Positions 1 to 5,944 are shown, counted from the first letter of the stretch. The stretch: DNA of 7,266 nt from Planctomycetota bacterium (GCA_024278285.1 JAJRTM010000779.1:1-7266); one strand, 5' to 3'. Notes: generated from the letters alone by a model not told the origin. Numbers and translations are program-made.

Positions 1-1440
1 CCGCCCACTCTGGAAGAGATTGTCGCAGAGGTACCTGAATCAGAAGCTCTCGATTCAGAAGTTGCACTCGTTGAAAAGGTTAAAGAGGAGGTCGAAGAAC
101 AACTGAGCGACTTCGAAAAATATCAGCAATCTCTGTTAGAAAAAAAGCAGGAAGCAGATCAGCTTATTACCGAAGCAGAGCAGACAATCGAGGAAAATAA
201 ATCCGAAGCCAAAATGATCATCAAGGAACAAGTTGCCGAAGCAGAGTCTGATGTTCCCGATATCGACCCTGCTTTTGTGAATACCGAAAAACTTTCGCAA
301 GAAATCGATGCTCTGCTTTCTGATAACTCACCAGAAGAAAGCCCATTCGAAGAAGAGACAAAAACAGTAGAGAAAACGGTTGATGAAAACGTTGAGACGG
401 TTCAGCAAGCTGTGATGACTGGAAGTCACGATGCAGGCGATGTTGCATTCGACCTGGCCTCATTTGCTGATTCTTCCATCGCTAATGCTGAAGCTCTTAC
501 AGAATTGGAAACTGATACGGTTAAAAAATCAGTCACTTCTAAGGTCGAATCTGATTCTGTAAAAGAGAATCTTCAAGCCAACTCCCCATGGGCATTAAAC
601 GGCGAGAAGCAGAATACTGAAAAGCAAAACGAAGCAGGAAAGAAATCTGCAGAGAAACAAATTGCAAAAGCGGTTGTTAAGCCTCGCAAAATTCAGGTTT
701 CTGAAGAAATTCTGAAAAACCTCGAAAAAGCACTCGGCGATGAAAACTGGCGGGCAGCCGGGCGTATGAGAATTCAGTCTGACGATGCAGCGCCGCAAAG
801 TGAAGAATTCAAACAGGTCGCAGAATTAATTCACAATCAGAATGCAAAAGTTCGCCTGCAAGGTTTACGACAGGCTGTTCAAAATGGCAACAGCAGCCCG
901 GAACTTATCAGTTTGGTTGAATCTTTGTTGGATGATGAAGATCAGATTGTCCAAGCACACGCTGCATCTTCACTAAATCAATGGAAGCAATCACCAGAAA
1001 AAGTTGTCAACACATTGGCAAGCGTATTGGCGTCACAGAATGAAAACGCTCGCCAGTTCGCAGCGATGTATCTGGGAGACATGAATGATCAGAAACAACA
1101 GATTATTCCAGTTCTGGAAACTCACTTGCTTAGCGCACAGGGAATGACCGCGCTCCATCTTTCAGAAGCGTTACTCAAGTTAGACCATGCTAATGTCAAC
1201 GCAGTTTCTCGATTGACATCTTTAATGCGAGACAAAGACGTTGAAGTCCGCTGGTTGTCTGCTCATGCACTCGGAGCCGTGCAGGGCGAACTGCAACCGT
1301 ATGCCGTCGAAGCATTACGAGGCGGCCTGCGAGATGTCGATTCACAAGTGCGAGCCACCTCTGCTTTAGCACTCGGCGGACTTGGTAATGCTTCGCAGGT
1401 TGCAGTCGCAGAACTGAACTTCATGCTTGAACATGGCTAA
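1..1440 (+). CDS. Glu-rich protein with C-terminal HEAT repeats (5' end outside window)
   Basis: The frame is open from the first base of the window, so the true start lies upstream; 479 codons are visible before TAA at 1438-1440. The first ~270 visible residues are rich in Glu, Lys and Gln with few aromatics, and look disordered or coiled-coil. From about visible residue 271 onward the chain is a run of HEAT-like helical pairs. The loop between helices recurs as RDKDVEVR (about 410-417) and RDVDSQVR (about 444-451), followed by Ala/Leu-rich second helices such as ATSALALGGLG. HEAT repeats form protein-protein scaffolds, so a binding or scaffold role is likely, but no partner or pathway can be named. 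Cell location cannot be judged without the N-terminus. The annotated stop cuts the last repeat in half; see the continuation at 1441-1488. No other gene in the window shares its strand. Confidence 0.85.
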   Translation, partial: PPTLEEIVAEVPESEALDSEVALVEKVKEEVEEQLSDFEKYQQSLLEKKQEADQLITEAEQTIEENKSEAKMIIKEQVAEAESDVPDIDPAFVNTEKLSQEIDALLSDNSPEESPFEEETKTVEKTVDENVETVQQAVMTGSHDAGDVAFDLASFADSSIANAEALTELETDTVKKSVTSKVESDSVKENLQANSPWALNGEKQNTEKQNEAGKKSAEKQIAKAVVKPRKIQVSEEILKNLEKALGDENWRAAGRMRIQSDDAAPQSEEFKQVAELIHNQNAKVRLQGLRQAVQNGNSSPELISLVESLLDDEDQIVQAHAASSLNQWKQSPEKVVNTLASVLASQNENARQFAAMYLGDMNDQKQQIIPVLETHLLSAQGMTALHLSEALLKLDHANVNAVSRLTSLMRDKDVEVRWLSAHALGAVQGELQPYAVEALRGGLRDVDSQVRATSALALGGLGNASQVAVAELNFMLEHG

Positions 1441-1488
1441 ACAAACGTCAAAGACGCCGCAAAAATCGCCCTCGATTGCATCCAGTAA
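1441..1488 (+). other. In-frame continuation of the HEAT gene past its TAA stop
   Basis: Reading on in the same frame after TAA at 1438-1440 gives 15 codons, TNVKDAAKIALDCIQ, then TAA at 1486-1488. These residues have the form of a HEAT second helix. Aligning LEHG-stop-TNVK with LRDVDSQVR and MRDKDVEVR from the two preceding repeats needs no gap, with the stop sitting at the position of the second Asp. The simplest reading is that the gene once ended at 1488 and that 1438-1440 was a sense codon (GAA, AAA or CAA are one change away). Whether it is now a nonsense mutation, a read error or a readthrough site cannot be decided from sequence. Confidence 0.6.
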
Positions 1489-1496
1489 AAGGCGAG

Positions 1497-1517
1497 CCGG
1501 GGGTGTCAACCCCCTGG
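1497..1517. terminator. GC-rich hairpin downstream of the HEAT gene
   Basis: The arm gggggt (1499-1504) pairs with accccc (1509-1514) around a GTCA loop. Two further pairs are possible if t1515 is bulged. The hairpin lies 8 bases past the second HEAT stop at 1488. There is no T-run on either side, so an intrinsic terminator is only possible; it may equally be part of a dispersed repeat. Confidence 0.35.
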
Positions 1518-1562
1518 TGACTCACGAGCAAAATAATGGGCCACCATTTCGTACAAACTCAC

Positions 1563-1582
1563 CCGGGCCGTCATTGGCCCGG
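1563..1582. terminator. GC hairpin just past the toxin stop codon
   Basis: The arm ccgggcc (1563-1569) pairs perfectly with ggcccgg (1576-1582) around a 6-base loop. It begins 5 bases downstream of the toxin's TAG (minus strand), a suitable place for an end-of-transcript hairpin. No U-tract follows on the minus strand, so factor-independent termination is uncertain. Confidence 0.4.
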
Positions 1583-1587
1583 TTCGT

Positions 1588-1884
1588 CTATCGATTTTTC
1601 CAATAGCCCGGCTCGCGGCTTGCATGACAAACACCGAGAATTTCAATTTTATCAGCTAACACCCGAAATGGAATGTAGTAAGGAATTTGGCGAAGTGTAC
1701 CAATGCGTATTGGCTCCTCAAGGAAAGGGAACCGTGACGGACTCGTTTCTAAGCGAGAAATCAATGCCGCAACTTCGTCCTCAAACCTCTTGGCCACCTC
1801 TGTGTTCCGAATATGATACCAATCAAAGGCGTGGAGTAATTCTGCCTCAGCTTCAGAATGAAACTCAACTGGAATCTTCGGCAT
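1588..1884 (-). CDS. RelE/ParE-type toxin of a toxin-antitoxin pair
   Basis: This 98-residue protein has the RelE/ParE plasmid-stabilisation fold pattern. An N-terminal helical hairpin rich in Glu and Ala (about 9-45, with DWY at 21-23) is followed by beta strands, including LRQIPYYIPFRV (about 64-75) and KIEILGVCHASR (about 79-90). It ends in the family-typical REPGYWKNR. Members act in the cytoplasm, either as ribosome-dependent mRNA nucleases or as gyrase poisons; sequence alone does not say which. I chose ATG at 1882-1884 because it begins the conserved MPKIPVEFH segment and follows a purine-rich GGGGAAG about 6 bases upstream. The longer start at 1944 would lie well inside the antitoxin gene. 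The frame overlaps the antitoxin by 20 bases, suggesting translational coupling. It ends in TAG at the natural family end. Confidence 0.85.
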   Translation of the reverse strand: MPKIPVEFHSEAEAELLHAFDWYHIRNTEVAKRFEDEVAALISRLETSPSRFPFLEEPIRIGTLRQIPYYIPFRVLADKIEILGVCHASREPGYWKNR

Positions 1885-2125
1885 GATTTCTTCCCCGAAG
1901 TTTCCCCAGGACCTCTTCGGCTGCAATTCCGGAAGTACCTGCATCCGTTTCTGCCATCCGTCTGCGAAGTTCAGGCAGCCAGGCTTCTTTCCACTTCTCA
2001 GCAGATAAATTTGCTTCCGAGGCGTGTAGTAGCGTCCCCTGTAAACGATCCATCAGTTGCAACTGCTGATCGTACGGAAGCTGCAATACACGTTCGACAA
2101 GTTCCTCATAATGCGTGTCAGCCAT
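1865..2125 (-). CDS. Antitoxin, putative addiction module component family
   Basis: This 86-residue protein matches the 'putative addiction module component' antitoxins (TIGR02574/PF09720 type). An N-terminal helix, YEELVERVLQLPYDQQLQL (about 6-24), is followed by the characteristic WLPELRRRMAETDAG (about 49-63) and EEVLGKLRGR (about 70-79). In this family the C-terminal part wraps the toxin and the N-terminal part mediates dimerisation or DNA binding. The start ATG at 2123-2125 has a strong AGGAG at 2134-2138, 8 bases upstream, which decides it over the in-frame start at 2245 inside the propeller gene. It is encoded immediately before the toxin, as is usual, so antitoxin is made first. Confidence 0.85.
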   Translation of the reverse strand: MADTHYEELVERVLQLPYDQQLQLMDRLQGTLLHASEANLSAEKWKEAWLPELRRRMAETDAGTSGIAAEEVLGKLRGRNHAEDSS

Positions 2126-2145
2126 TTTGATTACTCCTGCCCACA

Positions 2146-2175
2146 ATTCTACCACATCTCCAGCATAACTGTCAA
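2146..2175 (-). promoter_or_regulatory. Sigma70-type promoter of the toxin-antitoxin operon
   Basis: On the minus strand a perfect -35 TTGACA (2170-2175) and a -10 TAGAAT (2146-2151) are separated by 18 bases. Transcription would start near 2139, leaving a leader of about 14 bases that holds the AGGAG site. The -35 box includes the TGA stop codon of the upstream propeller gene (2172-2174). A direct repeat TGTGG (2152-2156 and 2141-2145, minus strand) flanks the -10 one helical turn apart and could be where the antitoxin or toxin-antitoxin complex binds. The operator part is inference. Confidence 0.65.
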
Positions 2176-3137
2176 AACTGATTGGATATTTCCAGCCGAA
2201 ACACCTTATTGAAATCCTTCGGCTTTTCGTGATTGAACACCGCAATATAAAGTGATTGCTTCGATGGGGTCAGAAAGTACGGAACAATATCTTTCGGTAA
2301 TTTCTGACTGAGATCCTCCCAGTTTCCCGTTTGAAAATCTTGCCAGGTTTTGAAACGGATGAATTTGTTTTCGTTACAGTCCTGGTCACCAGCATAAGTC
2401 GGGCAAAAGTACGAAGTCGCGTACCAGTATCCCTTGAAAAAATCGACATCATTGAGCACCAGTCCGGTCGCTTTCCAACTCCCCGCGACCGCATCTTTTT
2501 TCTTGCCGAAGCTTTGATGGATCGTAAACTTCTTTTTCGCGAAGTCATCAATTTCAATCACAACTCCCCGACTCGAACCAATCACATACAGTTTTCCTTT
2601 AACGATGGTAAGTGCTCGGGAATATCCAAGATGCTTGGAAAGATCCAGCTTCGTGGCTTCTTCTTTCAACGACCGGAATTGAAACACAAACCCGTTATTC
2701 GGATTCAAAGCATACATCCAGCCGGTTTTTTCATCCACAACAATATCATGAGGGCGATCCAGCTTTTCTCCCGCAAGTAGATTGACACGCTCATTCCATT
2801 TTTCGCTTGCCGGATCGCGGAAAGTTCGCAACTGATGGTTCCCCGTATCGGTCACATAAAACAGCCGATCCCGCCGATTGAACGCAACCGCATGAGCATC
2901 CTTCAACCCCTCAAGCGGCGATTCCCGAAACGGCTTTGATGAATCTACACGATAAAACAGCCGCGAACCGGCTGTTACAATCTCGTATTTATCACCAATC
3001 AACAAATGCGTACACGCAGCAAATGAACCACTCTTCGGAACATAACGCTCCACAACAATTTCATCTGCCAGACACCAGGACGAACAAAACAAACATCCCA
3101 CCGAAAGTAGAACAAACAGCACTCGCAAAACCAGCAT
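2172..3137 (-). CDS. Secreted beta-propeller (NHL/YncE-like) protein, function unknown
   Basis: A 321-residue exported protein. Residues 1-24 form a signal peptide: MLVLR, a hydrophobic core, then CLA-DE as a plausible signal peptidase I site. The mature part has propeller-blade repeats of the NHL/YncE sort: AHAVAFNRRDRLFYVTD (about 81-97), RPHDIVVDEKTGWMYALN (about 128-145) and RALTIVKGKLYVIGS (about 174-188), with further Tyr/Trp-rich strands to the C-terminus. Such domains bind proteins, sugars or other ligands; no catalytic residues are recognised, so no substrate is assigned. I chose ATG at 3135-3137 because GGAAAG lies 8 bases upstream and the signal peptide begins there. The longer start at 3176 has no ribosome site and puts charged residues before the signal. 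It is a single gene between an inverted repeat and the toxin-antitoxin promoter; no clear promoter of its own was found. Confidence 0.75.
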   Translation of the reverse strand: MLVLRVLFVLLSVGCLFCSSWCLADEIVVERYVPKSGSFAACTHLLIGDKYEIVTAGSRLFYRVDSSKPFRESPLEGLKDAHAVAFNRRDRLFYVTDTGNHQLRTFRDPASEKWNERVNLLAGEKLDRPHDIVVDEKTGWMYALNPNNGFVFQFRSLKEEATKLDLSKHLGYSRALTIVKGKLYVIGSSRGVVIEIDDFAKKKFTIHQSFGKKKDAVAGSWKATGLVLNDVDFFKGYWYATSYFCPTYAGDQDCNENKFIRFKTWQDFQTGNWEDLSQKLPKDIVPYFLTPSKQSLYIAVFNHEKPKDFNKVFRLEISNQF

Positions 3138-3183
3138 CAAATTATCTTTCCACAAAAAAGGCGATTTCGGGGACATTCAAATA

Positions 3184-3271
3184 AGCGGCAAGGCGCTAGC
3201 CGCCGGTCATCTCTAAACCAATTTCGCAACAACACAACCAACAAACAACCGGCGGCTAGCGCCTCGCCGCT
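3184..3271. repeat. 24-bp inverted repeat, probable hairpin or terminator
   Basis: The arms at 3184-3207 and 3248-3271 are reverse complements at 23 of 24 positions, with a 40-base spacer of low GC. Each arm contains the core ggcgctagccgcc or its complement. The only mismatch (3190 versus 3265) becomes a G-U pair in minus-strand RNA, so the hairpin is fully paired in the transcript of the neighbouring genes. The first base of the right arm on that strand is the last base of the TGA at 3271-3273, which ends the continued frame of the PadR partner. It lies 46 bases before the propeller start. I associate this core sequence with dispersed planctomycete repeats, from memory only. Confidence 0.75.
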
Positions 3272-3639
3272 CAGAAAAACCCACCGCCGCCGCCGTAACC
3301 TTGGACCTGTGGAGTGTTGATGAACAAATCGCAGGTGGCACTGAAATGATCTTTGTTTTGGTACCACTCAGCAAATTGCTCATTGAAGAATATCTCGTAG
3401 ACCGTTCCTGCGAGGTCATCAAAAGATGCCGTACTCTCTTTAGGAAATGGCTTACCGTTGTGGTCTCTTCGATAGATGGTGATAAGTTGAGTCTTTTCAC
3501 CAAAATTAGAACCAAAAACGGAATAGAATTTCTCTGAAAGACTAAGGCCGTACTGGCTACTATAATGGTACACACCAGAATCAATTTCACCGCTGATAAG
3601 TTTCGCAAAACATATTGACTCGATAGAAAAATATCCGTT
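3271..3639 (-). pseudogene. In-frame continuation of the PadR-partner gene past its TAG stop
   Basis: After TAG at 3640-3642 the same frame stays open for 122 codons, starting NGYFSIESICFAKLISG, to TGA at 3271-3273. The translation has a natural composition, with spaced aromatics, balanced charges and no low-complexity runs except a Gly-rich tail (YGGGGGFF). Codon use resembles the upstream gene. Joined to the upstream part it would make a protein of 454 positions including the stop. The end coincides with the base of the 3184-3271 hairpin, as expected for a real gene end. A separate gene starting at GTG 3571-3573 (100 codons) is possible, but it has no good ribosome site and would discard 22 open codons. 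I read it as the detached C-terminus of one protein. Confidence 0.6.
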
Positions 3640-4635
3640 CTAAAAATTAATCTTTCCCTCTTCGCTAATTTCAGGTACCGTGAAATAGCCCAAAGAATCT
3701 AGTCCAATGAACCCTTTTCGTTTCTTACACTCGATCACTTTGCCTTGCCAGTCAAGTGTAATAATGACTTTCCCTGAGGATAGACCCCAGTGATCCGTGC
3801 CAATGGTTCGGTTTTTAGGTACTCCCGATGCCAATAACAACAGGCGATCTTTTTCTGTCAGTTTGAAGTTATCCAGAAAAGTAAAACGAAAACCGATTTC
3901 AGTAAAATCGGGGCGAGTGGCAGGGGCATGAACAACCAGTTTATTCTCTCTACCCGGTCCGATTAAAATTTCAGTTCGATACGTTTCTCCCCACGGCGAA
4001 GTAACTTGTATATTATAATTTCCCGGTGGTATCGACCCAAAATTATGTGTCTGACCAGCCTTAACTTGTGCAGTCTGACGAATAATAGCAACAGATTGGT
4101 TCGGTTTGAGAATGTTGACAGAAAAAGATTCTGCGGGAGCCTCTCCTTCGACTTCAAGAGTGAGTGAAAATTCTCTCCAGTCGCCACTTTCCGGTACAAC
4201 AACCGGCGTTTGTTCTGCCCGCATTTTGGGGATCTGCTCGACCAGACGATCCATCTGCGATTTGAACTGCTCCGATATTTTTGCCAGCGATTCGTGTTGC
4301 ATGTCTGCTTGTGCGGAAAAGTTATTCCACATGAAACCGATCATTACAAGACAAAGGCAAACCAGAGCCGTTAGAAAAGCAAGGGATAGTTTTTGCATCA
4401 TTAATTTTCCTTTCATCGCATCGAGCCAGAGCCGTAATGCGACTTCGGCTGGGTTGCCGAATTTTTTATGGACACACTGCCAGGCGGCTTGTTCGTTTTC
4501 CGCGGTGATCATTTCCCGGCGGAAGTCGCATTCGAGATGATCCCGCAATTCCGCCACAATCTGTTCCCGCAGTCCCGGCGGCTCCGCATCATTACGCCGA
4601 GGCAACTTCGCAGTCAGTTCATTAAACCAATCCAC
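3640..4635 (-). CDS. Membrane-anchored PadR partner with permease-prefix-like N-terminus
   Basis: A 331-residue product as it stands. Residues about 15-70 are a helical domain like those found at the N-terminus of PadR-associated FtsX permeases (EQIVAELRDHLECDFR, then QAAWQCVHKKFGNPAEV). A single membrane segment spans about 83-104. A Gln/Glu-rich stretch at about 108-140 could be coiled coil. A beta-sandwich resembling carboxypeptidase-regulatory or Ig-like folds covers about 152-240 (GSIPPGNYNIQVTSPWGE), followed by an unrecognised domain. Cytoplasmic N-terminus and periplasmic C-terminus are inferred. The permease body normally attached to this prefix is absent. The start is GTG at 4633-4635, preceded by GGGGAT; an upstream in-frame TGA excludes a longer one. 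It overlaps padR by 14 bases. The terminal TAG appears premature; see 3271-3639. A role relaying an envelope signal to PadR is inference. Confidence 0.75.
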   Translation of the reverse strand: MDWFNELTAKLPRRNDAEPPGLREQIVAELRDHLECDFRREMITAENEQAAWQCVHKKFGNPAEVALRLWLDAMKGKLMMQKLSLAFLTALVCLCLVMIGFMWNNFSAQADMQHESLAKISEQFKSQMDRLVEQIPKMRAEQTPVVVPESGDWREFSLTLEVEGEAPAESFSVNILKPNQSVAIIRQTAQVKAGQTHNFGSIPPGNYNIQVTSPWGETYRTEILIGPGRENKLVVHAPATRPDFTEIGFRFTFLDNFKLTEKDRLLLLASGVPKNRTIGTDHWGLSSGKVIITLDWQGKVIECKKRKGFIGLDSLGYFTVPEISEEGKINF

Positions 4636-4954
4636 AATTCATCCCCAGTATGCCGTTGATGCCTGATGCAAATTGTTCCCAGACGGCTCGCTTGGCAGCC
4701 AGCTCTTTTTTACCTGTTGCGGTCAACTGGTAATATTTACGCCGGCGTCCTTCGACTTCTCGCCAGGACGATTCCAGAAACTTTTTCCGTTCCAGACGAT
4801 GCAGACCGGGATACAAACTCCCTTCCTTCAACTCAAACCGCTCGCCCGAACGTTCCTTCACTGACTGCGTAATTTCGTAACCATAGCTCGGCCCGGTGGA
4901 GACGATTTCCATAATCATTAAATCGAGCGTTCCAGAAATTAAAGTAGGGTCCAT
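4622..4954 (-). CDS. PadR-family transcriptional regulator
   Basis: A 110-residue winged-helix protein of the short PadR class. The N-terminal segment SGTLDLMIMEIVSTGPSYGYEI (residues 7-28; shown with its family-typical GPSYGYEI) is followed by the recognition-helix region EGSLYPGLHRLE (44-55) and the wing, VEGRRRKYYQLTATGKKEL (67-85). PadR proteins are dimeric repressors that often bind ATGT/ACAT-type palindromes and respond to small molecules. ATG at 4952-4954 is preceded by AAGGAG, with about 6 bases between GGAG and the start. It ends in TAA overlapping the start of the membrane partner gene, so the two are translationally coupled. A palindrome overlapping its own promoter suggests autorepression. 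Confidence 0.92.
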   Translation of the reverse strand: MDPTLISGTLDLMIMEIVSTGPSYGYEITQSVKERSGERFELKEGSLYPGLHRLERKKFLESSWREVEGRRRKYYQLTATGKKELAAKRAVWEQFASGINGILGMNCGLV

Positions 4955-4981
4955 GACTTCTCCTTTGAATACATTGCTAGA

Positions 4982-5014
4982 CTATGTATAGCCAGGCTAT
5001 GTATGGTTTGTCAA
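4982..5014 (-). promoter_or_regulatory. padR operon promoter with overlapping palindromic operator
   Basis: On the minus strand a perfect -35 TTGACA (5009-5014) and a -10 TATACA (4985-4990) are separated by 18 bases, giving a start near 4978 and a leader of about 24 bases. The spacer and -10 are covered by the perfect palindrome ATAGCC-T-GGCTAT (4988-5000). An 8-base direct repeat ctatgtat (4982-4989 and 4997-5004, plus strand) surrounds it. The TATGTAT elements resemble known PadR sites. Binding here would block RNA polymerase, so autorepression is likely but not shown. Confidence 0.7.
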
Positions 5015-5062
5015 GTAGATTATGGGAAAATGTTGATAATTCTCATCGCAATGGTGCTGCTT

Positions 5063-5140
5063 GTAGGGTCCGCTATTGTGGACCACCGCATGAAATAGTG
5101 AGATCCACTTCCCATCGTGGTCCGCAATAGCGGACCCTAC
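5063..5140. repeat. 24-bp inverted repeat downstream of DUF455
   Basis: The arms at 5063-5086 and 5117-5140 pair at 23 of 24 positions around a 30-base loop. The arm begins gtagggtccgctattg. The one mismatch (5079 versus 5124) is A-C in minus-strand RNA and U-G in plus-strand RNA. The right arm starts 7 bases past the DUF455 stop, so the hairpin could end that transcript; no U-run follows. It differs in sequence from the 3184-3271 repeat but has the same design. In the rest of the 5147-4955 gap I see only the padR promoter region. Confidence 0.75.
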
Positions 5141-5147
5141 GGCTCGC

Positions 5148-5933
5148 CTAATCGGTGTAGTTTTCGATTTTGTCGATGAACTCGTCTGTCATGCCAGCTT
5201 CTTTTCTGGCTTCGCGTTGGAAGGTTTCGCTGCGTGCTTTGCTGGGGCGGAGTGGCCAGTGGAGATTTTCGGTCCAGGCTTCCCATTCGGACTGGTCTTT
5301 CGGTTTCAGTTTTCGCAGCCATTCGACGCCGAAGCCGACGTGTCCGATTTCGTCGCGGTAGATGACACGCATTAAAGCGGCACTCCGTTTGTCGCCGGCT
5401 TGTTCAAACTGTTCTGCAAATTCCGGTGCAAGATCGAGGTTGGCTCCTTCAAAGACCAGCGCGAGTCCACAAAGATATTGCAGTATGTTTTCAAACGACA
5501 TTGCTTTTTTCCAGATGTAACAGTTCACCGGAAGATCGCCGAATTCAACGCCGAGCTTTGCGGCCCGCTCGGCGTGCATGCGTGTGTGGCGCTGTTCGTC
5601 TATCATGATTGGGACCATGCCTGCTCGTAACTCTGGCGGAGCGTTTGGGAATGCGAGTAGTGCCCAGGCCATCACTTCGAGTGCCTGCAATTCGTGATTG
5701 GCCATAATATGATGCGCAACCGCTTTACGCCTGTCTTGCAGAAAACCGGCAGGTTTAGGCATTGAAGGGGCCGCTTTGGGCGGGGCGAACAACAGGTTGT
5801 CTGGGCGATCCGGTTCAATAACACGTTGTGCAGAACCGGGGTCGTTGTCGGTCAGATTCGAATCGGGAAGAATCAGTTTTTCTTCGATGCGATCTGAAAA
5901 CAAAACACGTTCCGCAAATTCACGAATTTCCAT
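5148..5933 (-). CDS. DUF455 family ferritin-like protein
   Basis: A 261-residue cytoplasmic protein with the DUF455 (ferritin-like) pattern. Candidate metal ligands follow the classic order: E81 in ANHELQALE, E113 and H116 in DEQRH, E162 in FEGANLDLAPEF, and E195 and H198 in RDEIGHVGFG. This Glu, Glu-x-x-His, Glu, Glu-x-x-His arrangement predicts a four-helix bundle holding two metal ions. The reaction catalysed by this family is, to my knowledge, not established; a relation to the tRNA hydroxylase MiaE is a fold-level similarity only. I chose ATG at 5931-5933 (MEIREFAERV) because it lies 11 bases after the permease stop and begins the conserved region. The longer start at 5996 would overlap the permease by 52 bases and add an unlike segment. 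Close packing suggests co-transcription with the permease. It ends in TAG. Confidence 0.85.
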   Translation of the reverse strand: MEIREFAERVLFSDRIEEKLILPDSNLTDNDPGSAQRVIEPDRPDNLLFAPPKAAPSMPKPAGFLQDRRKAVAHHIMANHELQALEVMAWALLAFPNAPPELRAGMVPIMIDEQRHTRMHAERAAKLGVEFGDLPVNCYIWKKAMSFENILQYLCGLALVFEGANLDLAPEFAEQFEQAGDKRSAALMRVIYRDEIGHVGFGVEWLRKLKPKDQSEWEAWTENLHWPLRPSKARSETFQREARKEAGMTDEFIDKIENYTD

Positions 5934-5944
5934 TTGGTTGCCTG

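Larger units (their letters stand above)
1492..1616. repeat. Cluster of inverted repeats between convergent genes
   Basis: The outer arms gcgagccggg (1492-1501) and cccggctcgc (1607-1616) are perfect 10-bp reverse complements. Two smaller hairpins sit at 1497-1517 and 1563-1582. The cluster fills the gap between the plus-strand HEAT gene and the minus-strand toxin gene, and its right arm lies inside the toxin's last codons. It resembles the short dispersed GC-rich palindromes of planctomycete intergenic DNA, but copy number cannot be tested here. Apart from these hairpins I see no gene in 1489-1587. Confidence 0.55.

Noticed and set aside
1536..1886. Plus-strand open frame of 116 codons opposite the toxin
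   Set aside because: It is antisense to a toxin with clear family motifs and shows no recognisable domain.
3071..3137. Lipoprotein signal in the propeller protein (Cys 15 after LLSVG)
   Set aside because: The residue three before the Cys is Ser rather than Leu, Val or Ile, and a better signal peptidase I site, CLA-DE, follows.
3213..3608. A 131-codon minus-strand frame with a hydrophobic N-terminus overlapping the PadR-partner continuation
   Set aside because: It starts with TTG, has no ribosome site, runs through the inverted repeat and has a Ser/Arg/Leu-heavy shadow composition. The frame continuous with the upstream gene is more protein-like.
1438..3642. Altered genetic code in which TAA and TAG are sense codons
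   Set aside because: TAG ends the toxin at its natural family end and DUF455 next to a hairpin, and TAA ends padR and the permease; reading on gives nonsense in those cases.
4106..4540. Plus-strand open frame of 144 codons opposite the membrane protein
   Set aside because: Shadow of a gene with a recognisable prefix domain and membrane helix; Cys/Ser/Arg-rich translation typical of antisense reading.
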